Program-made: the position numbers and the translations under genes
Source: Pseudopedobacter sp040392825
GTDB taxonomy: Bacteria > Bacteroidota > Bacteroidia > Sphingobacteriales > Sphingobacteriaceae
DNA: 18,079 nt
NCBI RefSeq assembly: GCF_040392825.1
Contig: NZ_JBEBVH010000054.1
Span: 1-18,079 of the forward strand
Direction of reading: 5' to 3'
The notes under the pieces: model-generated
Told to the model about the DNA's origin: nothing
Databases searched by the model: none
The model's input: only the letters and a program-made list of their open reading frames with translations
Shown: one piece after another, positions 7,528 through 15,162 of the stretch
Numbering within the stretch: position 1 is the first letter of the stretch
How the letters are laid out: the number at the start of each line of letters is the position of its first letter

Positions 7528-7574
7528 AAAAACAAAAATGTCTGCAATGAGTTAATTGCTTCTTTAATGAAAAT

Positions 7575-8396
7575 ATGAATTATTCGTATGTGGCAGTTTT
7601 TCTTTCATTGATCCTTTTAGGAACGCAGACTTCTTTCTCCCAGAATTGGGAAGCCGGTATCTCCGTTGGGGGAAGTGGTTATACCGGAGATTTAAACCAA
7701 AGAGGTTATTTAAAGGTAACGGATCCGGCTTTTGGTATAGCTGTAAAGAAAAACTTTGACGGCTATTGGGCTCTGAAATTTTCGTTGTTAAAAGGAAAAA
7801 TACAGGCAAACGATTTAGATTCAAAAAGCGAGGATCAACGGAACCGGGGTCTTAATTTCTTTTCGCCAATAACCGAAGGCAGTTTACAGCTGGAATTCAA
7901 TTTTTTTGATTTTGGAATTGACTGGGGACAAAAAAGAGTTACGCCCTACATTTATTCTGGTATTTCTTACTTTGGATTTAATCCACAAGCAATTTATAAT
8001 GGAGAAGAATACGAATTGAAAAGATACGGAACCGAATTGAATGACGACGAGTTTAAAGCGGACGAAGATGCCTATAAAACAACTGCCTTTGCTTTACCAA
8101 TTGGTGCCGGGATAAAATTTAGGCTGAGTAACTATTGGAATATTTCCACAGAATTTGGTTTTAGAACAGCGTATACCGATTATTTGGATGATGTAAGCAA
8201 AGACTACGTAGTTATAGATCCAAATGAAAATGATTTAAATAAACTGAGGCTACAATTGTCTGATCCAACAGGTTACGGACAAGATACCAATACCAATTTT
8301 AAAATTCAACGAGGAGATTATAGAAAACAGGATACTTACTTTTTTGCATTAATTACTTTGTCATATGTGTTTAGGGGTAAGAATTGTCCTTTTTAG
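7575..8396 (+). CDS. porG: DUF6089 family barrel protein, probable PorG (type IX secretion)
   Basis: The protein has 273 residues with a signal peptide (cut after SFS near residue 22) and a mature part typical of an eight-strand outer-membrane barrel: NWEAGISVGGSGYTGDLNQ (24-42), TPYIYSGISYFGFNPQA and a final strand TYFFALITLSYVFRG. The opening GxxGYxGDL pattern is characteristic of DUF6089/PorG-like proteins. In Porphyromonas gingivalis, PorG anchors the periplasmic PorK/PorN ring of the T9SS to the outer membrane, and its gene lies directly before uppS, bamA and two ompH/skp genes, as I recall. The same order occurs here, which supports orthology. The PorG name rests on this gene order plus the family pattern; a general barrel protein is the alternative. 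Confidence 0.75.
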   Translation: MNYSYVAVFLSLILLGTQTSFSQNWEAGISVGGSGYTGDLNQRGYLKVTDPAFGIAVKKNFDGYWALKFSLLKGKIQANDLDSKSEDQRNRGLNFFSPITEGSLQLEFNFFDFGIDWGQKRVTPYIYSGISYFGFNPQAIYNGEEYELKRYGTELNDDEFKADEDAYKTTAFALPIGAGIKFRLSNYWNISTEFGFRTAYTDYLDDVSKDYVVIDPNENDLNKLRLQLSDPTGYGQDTNTNFKIQRGDYRKQDTYFFALITLSYVFRGKNCPF

Positions 8397-8753
8397 ATTA
8401 ATTTAATTGGTTTTTCGAAGATACTTCTTCGGCGAATTGGTTATTGAACGTTGTTATCTATTTGTAATACAGTGTTTTATTTTTCAGTCTTATTATGTTT
8501 AGCTTTTAGCCTTTCTATATCTGATTTAGCAATTAAGCAACGCATTTGTAGATGAATAAAAAGGATTTGAATTTTTGATTTTTAAATTTTGACTTTGAAT
8601 AGGGTAGAATTTTGCTTTTGTTAAAGAAAAAAAACAAAGTAATTTCTACCTTCGCAGTTAAAATAATTCTGGCATACTGATTTATAGGGCTTGAACGTTA
8701 ATTTAAGGAAAATATAGCAAGGAGAAATCCTAATAAATATCCATCAATTGAAA
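8397..8753. other. Gene-free stretch before uppS with promoter and inverted repeats
   Basis: These 357 bases are very AT-rich and contain no credible reading frame on either strand. A small hairpin, GAAG-ATA-CTTC (8417-8427), lies just after the PorG-like gene but has no T-run, so it is at best a weak terminator. A 7-base inverted repeat, GGTAGAA (8603-8609) and TTCTACC (8644-8650), overlaps the promoter candidate at 8647. The rest shows nothing I can name. The transcript leader of uppS would be about 90 bases. Confidence 0.6.
8647..8654 (+). promoter_or_regulatory. -7 promoter element of the uppS-bamA-skp operon (TACCTTCG)
   Basis: TACCTTCG fits the TAnnTTTG consensus with one change (TTCG). 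A TTTTG at 8616-8620 lies 26 bases upstream, further than the usual -33 spacing. The element overlaps the right arm of the GGTAGAA/TTCTACC inverted repeat, so a bound regulator there could block it. Confidence 0.45.
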
Positions 8754-9494
8754 ATGAGTTTTAAGGATAGAATAGACACTTCCAGATTACCAAAGCATAT
8801 TGCTGTTATTATGGATGGCAATGGACGGTGGGCAAAAGAGCAGGGTAAACTGAGAGTGTTTGGTCATAAAAACGGAGTTATAGCAGTTAGAGATACAGTA
8901 GAAGGGGCAGCAGAGCTGGGGGTAGAGTATCTAACGCTTTATGCTTTCTCCACAGAAAATTGGAACAGACCTAAATTAGAGGTAGCTGCGCTTATGGAAC
9001 TTTTGGTTTCTACCATAGCAAAAGAAACAGAAACATTAATGAAAAACAATGTTAGACTGAATGCGATTGGAGATCTGGAAGCGTTACCAAAAAGATGCCG
9101 TAAAGAATTACTGGAAGCTATAGATAAAACGTCTAAAAATACCAGATTAACGCTTACTCTTGCACTTTCATATAGTTCGAGATGGGAGATTGCCCAGGCA
9201 GCCAGGCAAATAGCCGCAGATGTAAAATCAGGTAAATTAGAATTAGATAATATTGACGAGCCGAAGTTTGCCAGTTATCTGTCAACACGGAATATACCAG
9301 ATCCGGAATTAATGATAAGGACTAGTGGTGAAAGAAGAATAAGTAATTATCTTTTGTGGCAACTGGCTTATGCTGAGTTGTATTTTACACCTACACTATG
9401 GCCAGATTTCAGAAAAGAAAATTTGTTTGAAGCTATTGTCGATTTTCAGCAGAGAGAAAGAAGGTTTGGCCTTACCAGCGAGCAAATTAGGTAA
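8754..9494 (+). CDS. uppS: Isoprenyl transferase (undecaprenyl diphosphate synthase)
   Basis: A cis-prenyltransferase of 246 residues that condenses isopentenyl units onto a prenyl diphosphate to give the C55 carrier used for peptidoglycan and surface polysaccharide synthesis. Motifs are MDGNGRWA (20-27, catalytic Asp21), FGHKNG (36-41), TLYAFSTENWNRP (61-73), LSYSSRWEI (138-146) and PDPELMIRTSGERRISNYLL (182-201), followed by WQLAYAELYFT. I placed the start at the ATG 8754. The frame is open to a TTG at 8748, which would add only Met-Lys and has no advantage. bamA follows 61 bases later and the group uppS-bamA-skp-skp runs as one unit. Product length of the lipid cannot be told from sequence. 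Confidence 0.95.
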   Translation: MSFKDRIDTSRLPKHIAVIMDGNGRWAKEQGKLRVFGHKNGVIAVRDTVEGAAELGVEYLTLYAFSTENWNRPKLEVAALMELLVSTIAKETETLMKNNVRLNAIGDLEALPKRCRKELLEAIDKTSKNTRLTLTLALSYSSRWEIAQAARQIAADVKSGKLELDNIDEPKFASYLSTRNIPDPELMIRTSGERRISNYLLWQLAYAELYFTPTLWPDFRKENLFEAIVDFQQRERRFGLTSEQIR

Positions 9495-9502
9495 AATTAC
9501 TT

Positions 9503-9550
9503 TTAACAAAAATTAACAAAGAATAAAGCTAATTTAGCTGTTATTAACAA
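9503..9550. repeat. Palindrome and TTAACAA repeats upstream of bamA
   Basis: Three TTAACAA copies (9503-9509, 9513-9519, 9544-9550) surround a perfect 13-base palindrome, AGCTAATTTAGCT (9527-9539). The block fills most of the 61-base gap between uppS and bamA and ends 5 bases before the bamA ATG. The palindrome contains TAATTTAG, a poor match to the -7 consensus. It may be a regulatory or RNA-structure element. Confidence 0.4.
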
Positions 9551-9555
9551 GATAA

Positions 9556-12072
9556 ATGAAGAAATTACTTTTAGCGCTTTTATTAATCCAGATTAGTTTT
9601 AGTGGTTTTTCGCAATTGCGCAATTCAAGATCTTTCCAATCTACACAACCAGATAATGACCTGGACTATTTAAGTCCAAAGGAATATGTTATTGGCGGAA
9701 TAAAAATGAATGGTTTAAAGCATTTGGACGAATCTATTCTTTTAACAATTTCTCGCCTTACAGTAGGAGACAGGATATTGGTTCCGGGAGACGCAACTTC
9801 TGCTGCAGTGAAAAATCTTTGGGATCAGCAGTTATTTGAAAATGTCGAGTTGGCTGTTTCCAAAATTGAAGGAGAGACGATCTATTTGGAATTTAATTTG
9901 GTTGAGATTCCCAGAGTTTCAAGAATTGAACTAAAAGGTTTGTCTAAAAGTGAAACAACAGATGTTAAAGAAAAGCTGGACAAGCAAAAAAGTAAGGTAG
10001 TAAACGAAAATCTGAATAAAACCATAACCGAAGTTGTTAAAAAGCATTTTTTTGATAAAGGTTATTTAAACACTGAAGTCCAGATTACATATCAGGCAGA
10101 TTCTGCAGATGCGAACAGTAAGATTGTAAATGTAAAAGTAGATAAGAACAACAAAGTAAAAGTGCATTCTATAAAAATAGAAGGCAATAAAGAATTTACT
10201 ACTGCGCGTTTAAAGAAGTTTATGAAGAAAACCAAAGAACAGGCATGGTATAAACTGTTTGGTTCTGGTAAATTTACGAACGAAAAGTATGAAGGGGATA
10301 AAGAGAAATTAGTCTCCAAAATGCGTGAAAAAGGTTATAGAGAGGCAGAAATAGTATTTGATACGATTAAAAGATACAGCGACAGGGCCATTGATATCGA
10401 GATGAAAATACACGAAGGTCCGAAGTATTATTTTGGTAATATCACTTTTGTGGGGAATGCAAAATATCCTACATCTGTTTTAAAACAGATTCTCAGAATA
10501 GAGAAAGGAGATGTTTTCAGTGAAGAAAAACTAGAGAAAACTTTGAGAAACAGTCCTTCAAGTGATGACGTTTCTTCACTTTATCTAAATGATGGCTATC
10601 TGACTTTTAACGTAGATCCTGTGCAAACAAAAATTTATCAGGATACGGTTGATCTGGAGATAAGAATTTTTGAAGGTCCGCAATATACCATCAACAAAAT
10701 TATTTTAAAAGGTAACGAATTAACTAATGATCAGGTTGTTCTGAGAGAGTTAAGAACAAAGCCGGGACAGAAATTTTCTAAAGATGCATTAATTCGTTCC
10801 CAAAGACAGATCACTCAGTTAGGTAATTTCGATGAGCAGAAAGTAGGTATTACTCCACTTCCAAATCCCAATGATGGAACGGTAGATATCCAATACACGG
10901 TAGTTGAGAAGCCGTCAGATCAGATTGAACTTTCCGGAGGTTTTGGCGGGGGAAGAGTTATCGGTACACTGGGATTAACTTTCAATAACTTTTCTGCAAA
11001 AAATCTATTCAATCTAAAAGCATACAAACCGCTACCTAAAGGAGATGGACAGAAGCTGAGTATTAGAGGGCAGACTAATGGTAAATATTATCAATCTTAT
11101 AGTTTTTCTTTTTCAGAGCCATGGCTGGGTGGTAAAAAGCCTATTTATTTTGGTATAAGCGCTTATACATCTTTACAAAGTAACGGTTTGGCAAACAGTA
11201 ATATCAACCAGCAGAAAATCAGATTGAATGGTTTAACATTTAGTTTGGGTAAACAATTGAAGTGGCCTGATGATTATTTCAGAATAGATTATTCTGCAAA
11301 CTTACAGCAATTTAAATTGAAAAACTATGTCGGATATTTGTTTGAAAATGGAGATTCTTATGATTTGAGCTTATCTCAGGTGTTTGCAAGAAATTCAGTA
11401 GATGCTCCAATATATCCAACTTCTGGTTCTCATTTAAGATTTACAGTACAGGCTACTTTACCATATTCTTCATTTAACGGTAAAAATTATAACAATCTGT
11501 CTACTTCAGATAAATATAAGTTTGCTGAATATCATAAGTGGAAATTCGACTCGCAGTTTTATCAAAAGGTATATGGTAAATTAATTCTGAAAGCCCAGGC
11601 ACAGTTCGGTTTCATAGGCTATTATAATAAAGCTGTAGGCTTGGCACCATTTGGAAGGTTTAAAGTAGGAGGAGACGGAATGCAAGGTTTCGACTTTTTA
11701 CAAGGTTCAGAAATTATTGGTTTAAGAGGTTACTCTAACAACTCTATTGTGCCGGAAGGAGCACCAACTACGGCAGGTAGTCCAATTTATAACAAATATG
11801 TTATGGAGCTAAGATATCCTATTACATTAAGCGAATCTGCTCAGGTATTTGGTTTAGTATTTGCTGAGGGAGGTAATACCTGGAATAAATTCTCGGAATT
11901 TAATCCTTTTAACGTAAAACGTTCTGTAGGTGTCGGAGCGAGGATTTTCTTGCCTATATTTGGATTGTTGGGTATAGACTATGGATATGGATTTGATGCA
12001 ATCCCGGGAAACCCGGATGCAAATAAAGGACAATTCCACTTTAGTATTGCCCAGCAGATGGGAGGATTTTAA
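9556..12072 (+). CDS. bamA: Outer-membrane assembly protein BamA (Omp85)
   Basis: The central component of the machine that folds barrel proteins into the outer membrane, 838 residues. A signal peptide (MKKLLLALLLIQISFSGFSQ) is followed by five POTRA domains at roughly 45-115, 116-205, 206-290, 292-375 and 376-455; several start with the typical IxxIxxxGN pattern, such as VHSIKIEGNKEFT and NKIILKGNELTND. The barrel spans about 460-838, with LRGY at 723-726 in the position of the conserved VRGF loop motif that reaches into the barrel lumen, and a C-terminal Phe. It follows uppS by 61 bases and is followed after 10 bases by a skp-like chaperone gene, a conserved order in Bacteroidota. The envelope proteins in this window (DUF3078, PorT, PorG-like) would be its substrates. 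Confidence 0.95.
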   Translation: MKKLLLALLLIQISFSGFSQLRNSRSFQSTQPDNDLDYLSPKEYVIGGIKMNGLKHLDESILLTISRLTVGDRILVPGDATSAAVKNLWDQQLFENVELAVSKIEGETIYLEFNLVEIPRVSRIELKGLSKSETTDVKEKLDKQKSKVVNENLNKTITEVVKKHFFDKGYLNTEVQITYQADSADANSKIVNVKVDKNNKVKVHSIKIEGNKEFTTARLKKFMKKTKEQAWYKLFGSGKFTNEKYEGDKEKLVSKMREKGYREAEIVFDTIKRYSDRAIDIEMKIHEGPKYYFGNITFVGNAKYPTSVLKQILRIEKGDVFSEEKLEKTLRNSPSSDDVSSLYLNDGYLTFNVDPVQTKIYQDTVDLEIRIFEGPQYTINKIILKGNELTNDQVVLRELRTKPGQKFSKDALIRSQRQITQLGNFDEQKVGITPLPNPNDGTVDIQYTVVEKPSDQIELSGGFGGGRVIGTLGLTFNNFSAKNLFNLKAYKPLPKGDGQKLSIRGQTNGKYYQSYSFSFSEPWLGGKKPIYFGISAYTSLQSNGLANSNINQQKIRLNGLTFSLGKQLKWPDDYFRIDYSANLQQFKLKNYVGYLFENGDSYDLSLSQVFARNSVDAPIYPTSGSHLRFTVQATLPYSSFNGKNYNNLSTSDKYKFAEYHKWKFDSQFYQKVYGKLILKAQAQFGFIGYYNKAVGLAPFGRFKVGGDGMQGFDFLQGSEIIGLRGYSNNSIVPEGAPTTAGSPIYNKYVMELRYPITLSESAQVFGLVFAEGGNTWNKFSEFNPFNVKRSVGVGARIFLPIFGLLGIDYGYGFDAIPGNPDANKGQFHFSIAQQMGGF

Positions 12073-12082
12073 TTTTCTGTTT

Positions 12083-12607
12083 ATGAAAAAAAATATAATA
12101 TTATTTGCATTAATCGTTATAGCTAATGTAGCTTTAGCACAGCGTTTGATTTATGTAGATTCCGAATATATACTGAAACATATTCCGGAGTACGCATCGG
12201 CTCAAAAGCAGTTAAACGAGCTCTCTGTACAGTGGCAAAAAGATATTGACCAGAAATTCAAAGATGTAGAAGCTATGCAGAAGGCGTATCAGGCAGACAA
12301 GGTACTTTTAACAGATTACATGCAGAAAAGGAGGGAAGCGGAGATAGGTAAAATAGAAGCAGAGGCAAACGAATTACAACAGAAAAGGTTTGGCTACGAA
12401 GGCGAACTTTTTAAAGAAAAGATAAGATTAATTAAACCCGTTCAGGAAAGAATAGCAAAAGCAATACAGGAATATGCAGCCAGAGAAAGCTTGGATATTG
12501 TGTTGGATAAAGTAAGTGTAACATTCTTGTTTGCCCGTCCGAATTATGACAGAAGCAACGATATTATTACAAGACTAGGATATAAGCCCGGAACATTTGC
12601 TAAATAG
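12083..12607 (+). CDS. OmpH/Skp family periplasmic chaperone, first copy
   Basis: The protein has 174 residues with a signal peptide (MKKNIILFALIVIANVALA, cut before Gln20) and then the Skp pattern: a short strand RLIYVDSEYILKHIPEY, a long charged coiled-coil hairpin at about 40-125, and a closing strand region with LDIVLDKVSVTFLFARPNYD. Skp trimers hold unfolded outer-membrane proteins in the periplasm and pass them to BamA. The ATG at 12083 lies 10 bases after the bamA stop and starts the signal peptide. The frame is open upstream to 11981, but that extension lies inside bamA and would spoil the signal peptide. It is followed by a second, divergent family member. The family is certain; which copy is the functional equivalent of E. 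coli Skp is not. Confidence 0.93.
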   Translation: MKKNIILFALIVIANVALAQRLIYVDSEYILKHIPEYASAQKQLNELSVQWQKDIDQKFKDVEAMQKAYQADKVLLTDYMQKRREAEIGKIEAEANELQQKRFGYEGELFKEKIRLIKPVQERIAKAIQEYAARESLDIVLDKVSVTFLFARPNYDRSNDIITRLGYKPGTFAK

Positions 12608-12651
12608 TAAAAATTATTTTAAACTCGTAAAAATAAAATTAGAACAAAACA

Positions 12652-13164
12652 ATGAAAAAATTATTCAGAATTGCATTGGTAGCAGGATGTATGTTGTTTG
12701 TAGGGAATGTTGCAAGTGCACAACAGAAAATAGCTCATATTAACTCTGCGGAATTAATTAAAGCTATGCCCGAAGTTGCTAATGCAGATAAAAAATTGGA
12801 AGAATATAAAGGAACTTTAGATAATGATGGTAAAACCATGTATACAGAATATCAGAGCAAAGTACAGGATTACCAGTCTAAAGAAAAGACCTTAAGCGAT
12901 GCAATGAAGGAAGTGAAAATTAAAGAAATCCAGGAACTAGAAAAAAGAATCCAGGAATTCCAACAAAAAGCAGCGGAAGATTTTGAAAGAAAAAGAGGTG
13001 AATTATATGATCCAATCTTGAAAAAAGCTGAAGATGCAGTTAAAGCAGTCGCAAAAGAGAAAGGTTATGCTTATGTATTGGATATTACACAACCAGGTGT
13101 AGTTTACTTCGACGGAGGCATAAACATCTTAACAGAAGTTAAAACAAAATTAGGCTTAAAATAG
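12652..13164 (+). CDS. OmpH/Skp family periplasmic chaperone, second copy
   Basis: The protein has 170 residues with a signal peptide (MKKLFRIALVAGCMLFVGNVASA, cut before Gln24). The mature protein starts QQKIAHINSAELIKAMPEVA, the usual OmpH opening, continues through a Lys/Glu-rich coiled coil (about 45-125), and ends with the strand motif YAYVLDITQPGVVYFDGGIN. It lies 44 bases after the first copy and ends the operon, 19 bases before a strong hairpin terminator. The two copies share the fold but differ greatly in sequence, so the duplication is old. Two tandem ompH genes after bamA are also known from Porphyromonas, so this is a lineage feature and not a local event. Confidence 0.93.
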   Translation: MKKLFRIALVAGCMLFVGNVASAQQKIAHINSAELIKAMPEVANADKKLEEYKGTLDNDGKTMYTEYQSKVQDYQSKEKTLSDAMKEVKIKEIQELEKRIQEFQQKAAEDFERKRGELYDPILKKAEDAVKAVAKEKGYAYVLDITQPGVVYFDGGINILTEVKTKLGLK

Positions 13165-13183
13165 CCTGTTAAATTAATTTGTG

Positions 13184-13216
13184 AAAAAGCGGAACCTATT
13201 AAGTTCCGCTTTTTTT
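13184..13216. terminator. Bidirectional rho-independent terminator
   Basis: GCGGAAC (13189-13195) and GTTCCGC (13203-13209) form a perfect stem around a 7-base loop. Seven T follow on the plus strand, and five A precede the stem, giving a T-run on the minus strand as well. It would end the uppS-bamA-skp-skp transcript and can also stop the converging transcript of the GLUG gene. Confidence 0.9.
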
Positions 13217-13330
13217 GTTTAATCTGATAGTGAGTCGCTTAGTTGTCTGGAAGATGCTTTTGTAGCAAGTCTTTCTGATAGGAAGCCCTTGATAATCTAA
13301 ATAGATAAACGTTTTATAAAGAAGGACGGT

Positions 13331-14875
13331 CTACTTCTTTACTACTTTTTTTGTTAATAAGCCATCTTTACCACTAAAACGTAATAAGTAAGTCCCCGTA
13401 GGATATTTGCCCAAAGAAATAGTCAGCTCGCTCTCACCCGGTTTTATTTGCGTTTTCTGCAATACTTTTCCATTTAAATTTATTACGGTTAACAGATCGT
13501 ATTTAATGTTGCCGAAAGAAATATTTACAACATCATCCGTAGGGTTCGGATAAAGCTGAAGGCCAAAAGTCGGAAGCTTAAAACTTACTGTCCTGATACC
13601 TAATTCTGTTTCTTTATTATCCAAATCTATTTGTACCAGTTTGTAATAATTGTTGCCGTTAAGCGGATTTTCATCATCGTAGTAATAGTCTTTTATTGAA
13701 GATGAATTTCCTGCTCCGGTTATTCTGGTAATCTCTGTGAACTGTTTGCTATCAGTGCTTCGGTAAATGATAAATTCTTTGTTATTGGTTTCCTGTGCGG
13801 TTTGCCATATTAATTTAGTTCTGTTTCCTTGTGCCTGAGCTGTAAAATTTATTAAAGATACAGGCAGAGGAGCTAAATCAAGCCAGCGTAAGGTAGGTTG
13901 TGAGACGCCCTGGTTTATAGTCCAGATATTAGAAAAATCCCAACCTGCAAAAGTAGCCTGTTGCTTCATTTGTGCATCTGTTTTTCCTACTGCTCCGGTT
14001 CCGTGACCTGTGCTTTGTCCGGAAGTGGTGGTATTCCAGTAAGAATCAGTAGTAGTGCTGGGATTGTAACCTACTAAGCCACCAACCCATTGATTACCGC
14101 TTACAGCACCTGATGAATAGCTTTTTGAAATGATATTGTTCCCAAAAGTCTGTCCAACTAGTCCCCCTACAGACTCATAGCCCGATACGTTGCCTGTTGC
14201 ATAGCTGTTGGTTATTTTTCCATCGTTTTGACTTGAACCAATGAGGCCACCTAAGTAACTGCTTTGTTCTTCTGTTGTTTCTCCAGTTATTGGATCAGGA
14301 AATGGAAATGAATAAATGTAGCCATTACTTTGAACCATTATATTCGCATAGGATTCCGAAATTTCGGTAGAATATAACCATCCTACCAGACCACCAACGC
14401 TTGAATATCCTCGTAATTGACCATTTAGAACAGCTACGCGATGAATTTTTCCTTCACTTAAACCTGCCAATGCACCGATATTTTTTGACCATCCGTCTAA
14501 ATTAATGTTTACATTTCGCATACGTAGGTTTCTTACTTCTCCTGTTTCGCTTATTTCACTAAAAAGGCCCTGATATGATTTGTCTGCATCTTGTATAGTC
14601 AAGTTATCAATATAGTGGTATTGTCCATCGTATGTTCCGGTAAAAGCGCCAATAGGAATCCAGTTAGCATAGCCAGAGAGGTTGATGTCTGCTGTTTGTA
14701 CATAGTCTCCGTCAAGTGGGTAATTTGAGTCATTACCTATTTTAGCGAGGTCTGCAGCTGTTGCAATATTTATAGATTGTGCAAGAGCTTGATTGCATAT
14801 CATGAATAATGCGCACAGGACAGTGATAAAGTAACGCGATAGTCGTAATTTTTTTTCTGGTCGAGATGTTTCCAT
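13331..14875 (-). CDS. Secreted GLUG-repeat protein with T9SS C-terminal sorting domain
   Basis: The protein has 514 residues with a signal peptide after a basic, rather long N-region (METSRPEKKLRLSRYF), cut near ALA-Q33. The region at about 80-275 contains repeated GGLVG-type turns (134-138, 160-167, 208-215, 236-243, 264-271) with SYATGNV or SYSSGAV spacers, the GLUG pattern known from bacterial surface proteins and adhesin-like beta helices. A fibronectin-like linker (about 340-435) follows. The last 75 residues form a type A sorting domain with LYPNPTDD (441-448) and a basic KKVVKK end, which marks proteins sent through the T9SS and attached to or released from the cell surface. No catalytic motif is seen; adhesion or polymer binding is a guess. 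It is divergent from a 7TM-LuxR gene, with 287 bases between them. Confidence 0.88.
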   Translation of the reverse strand: METSRPEKKLRLSRYFITVLCALFMICNQALAQSINIATAADLAKIGNDSNYPLDGDYVQTADINLSGYANWIPIGAFTGTYDGQYHYIDNLTIQDADKSYQGLFSEISETGEVRNLRMRNVNINLDGWSKNIGALAGLSEGKIHRVAVLNGQLRGYSSVGGLVGWLYSTEISESYANIMVQSNGYIYSFPFPDPITGETTEEQSSYLGGLIGSSQNDGKITNSYATGNVSGYESVGGLVGQTFGNNIISKSYSSGAVSGNQWVGGLVGYNPSTTTDSYWNTTTSGQSTGHGTGAVGKTDAQMKQQATFAGWDFSNIWTINQGVSQPTLRWLDLAPLPVSLINFTAQAQGNRTKLIWQTAQETNNKEFIIYRSTDSKQFTEITRITGAGNSSSIKDYYYDDENPLNGNNYYKLVQIDLDNKETELGIRTVSFKLPTFGLQLYPNPTDDVVNISFGNIKYDLLTVINLNGKVLQKTQIKPGESELTISLGKYPTGTYLLRFSGKDGLLTKKVVKK

Positions 14876-14951
14876 AAATTAATGTTTAGTTATTTGTATG
14901 CTTTTATTTTTTCAATTGCGGCTGATAATTATAGCCTTGTGATTTTCCAAA

Positions 14952-14972
14952 ATTAGAACTAGTACTTCTAAT
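14952..14972. promoter_or_regulatory. 21-base palindrome, operator candidate
   Basis: ATTAGAA (14952-14958) and TTCTAAT (14966-14972) are perfect inverted arms. In the 7-base centre CTAGTAC two more pairs match, so 9 of 10 base pairs are symmetric around G14962. It lies 77 bases upstream of the GLUG-protein ATG and 190 bases upstream of the 7TM-LuxR ATG. Size and symmetry suit a dimeric helix-turn-helix regulator such as the LuxR-type protein encoded next to it. Confidence 0.55.
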
Positions 14973-15016
14973 CCGGCCTATACTTTTAGTACAGTTTTGT
15001 TAGGAATTGGAGTTTT

Positions 15017-15117
15017 TTAGTTCACTAGTCATTTGTTAAATGGTTTATTAGCATTAGTTCACTGGTTCATTGGTGAGTTCCACTGGCTATTGGTTGAATT
15101 AGTTCACTAGTTATTAG
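15017..15117. repeat. Three TTAGTTCACT(A/G)GT repeats
   Basis: TTAGTTCACTAGT occurs at 15017-15029, TTAGTTCACTGGT at 15054-15066 and TTAGTTCACTAGT again at 15099-15111. Related fragments such as GGTTCATTGGTGAGTTCCAC and TATTGGTTGAATT fill the gaps. The copies are on one strand with spacings of 37 and 45 bases. They lie in the leader region of the 7TM-LuxR gene and resemble the TTCATTAGTT pair at 4434-4471. Confidence 0.65.
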
Positions 15118-15118
15118 A

Positions 15119-15157
15119 CTTTTTACTTTTAACTTTTTACTTTTAACTTTTTACTTT
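15119..15157. repeat. Tandem 14-base repeat, 2.8 copies
   Basis: The unit CTTTTTACTTTTAA occurs at 15119-15132 and 15133-15146, followed by an 11-base partial copy ending at 15157, without mismatches. It ends 5 bases before the ATG of the 7TM-LuxR gene, so a change in copy number would alter the spacing of its leader or promoter. Confidence 0.75.
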
Positions 15158-15162
15158 ATACC

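Noticed and set aside
8748..8753. TTG start for uppS
   Set aside because: An ATG two codons later gives the normal protein, and no ribosome binding site favours the TTG.
11981..12082. N-terminal extension of the first skp gene into bamA
   Set aside because: The ATG at 12083 begins a normal signal peptide 10 bases after the bamA stop; the extension would bury it and reads as an out-of-frame shadow of bamA.
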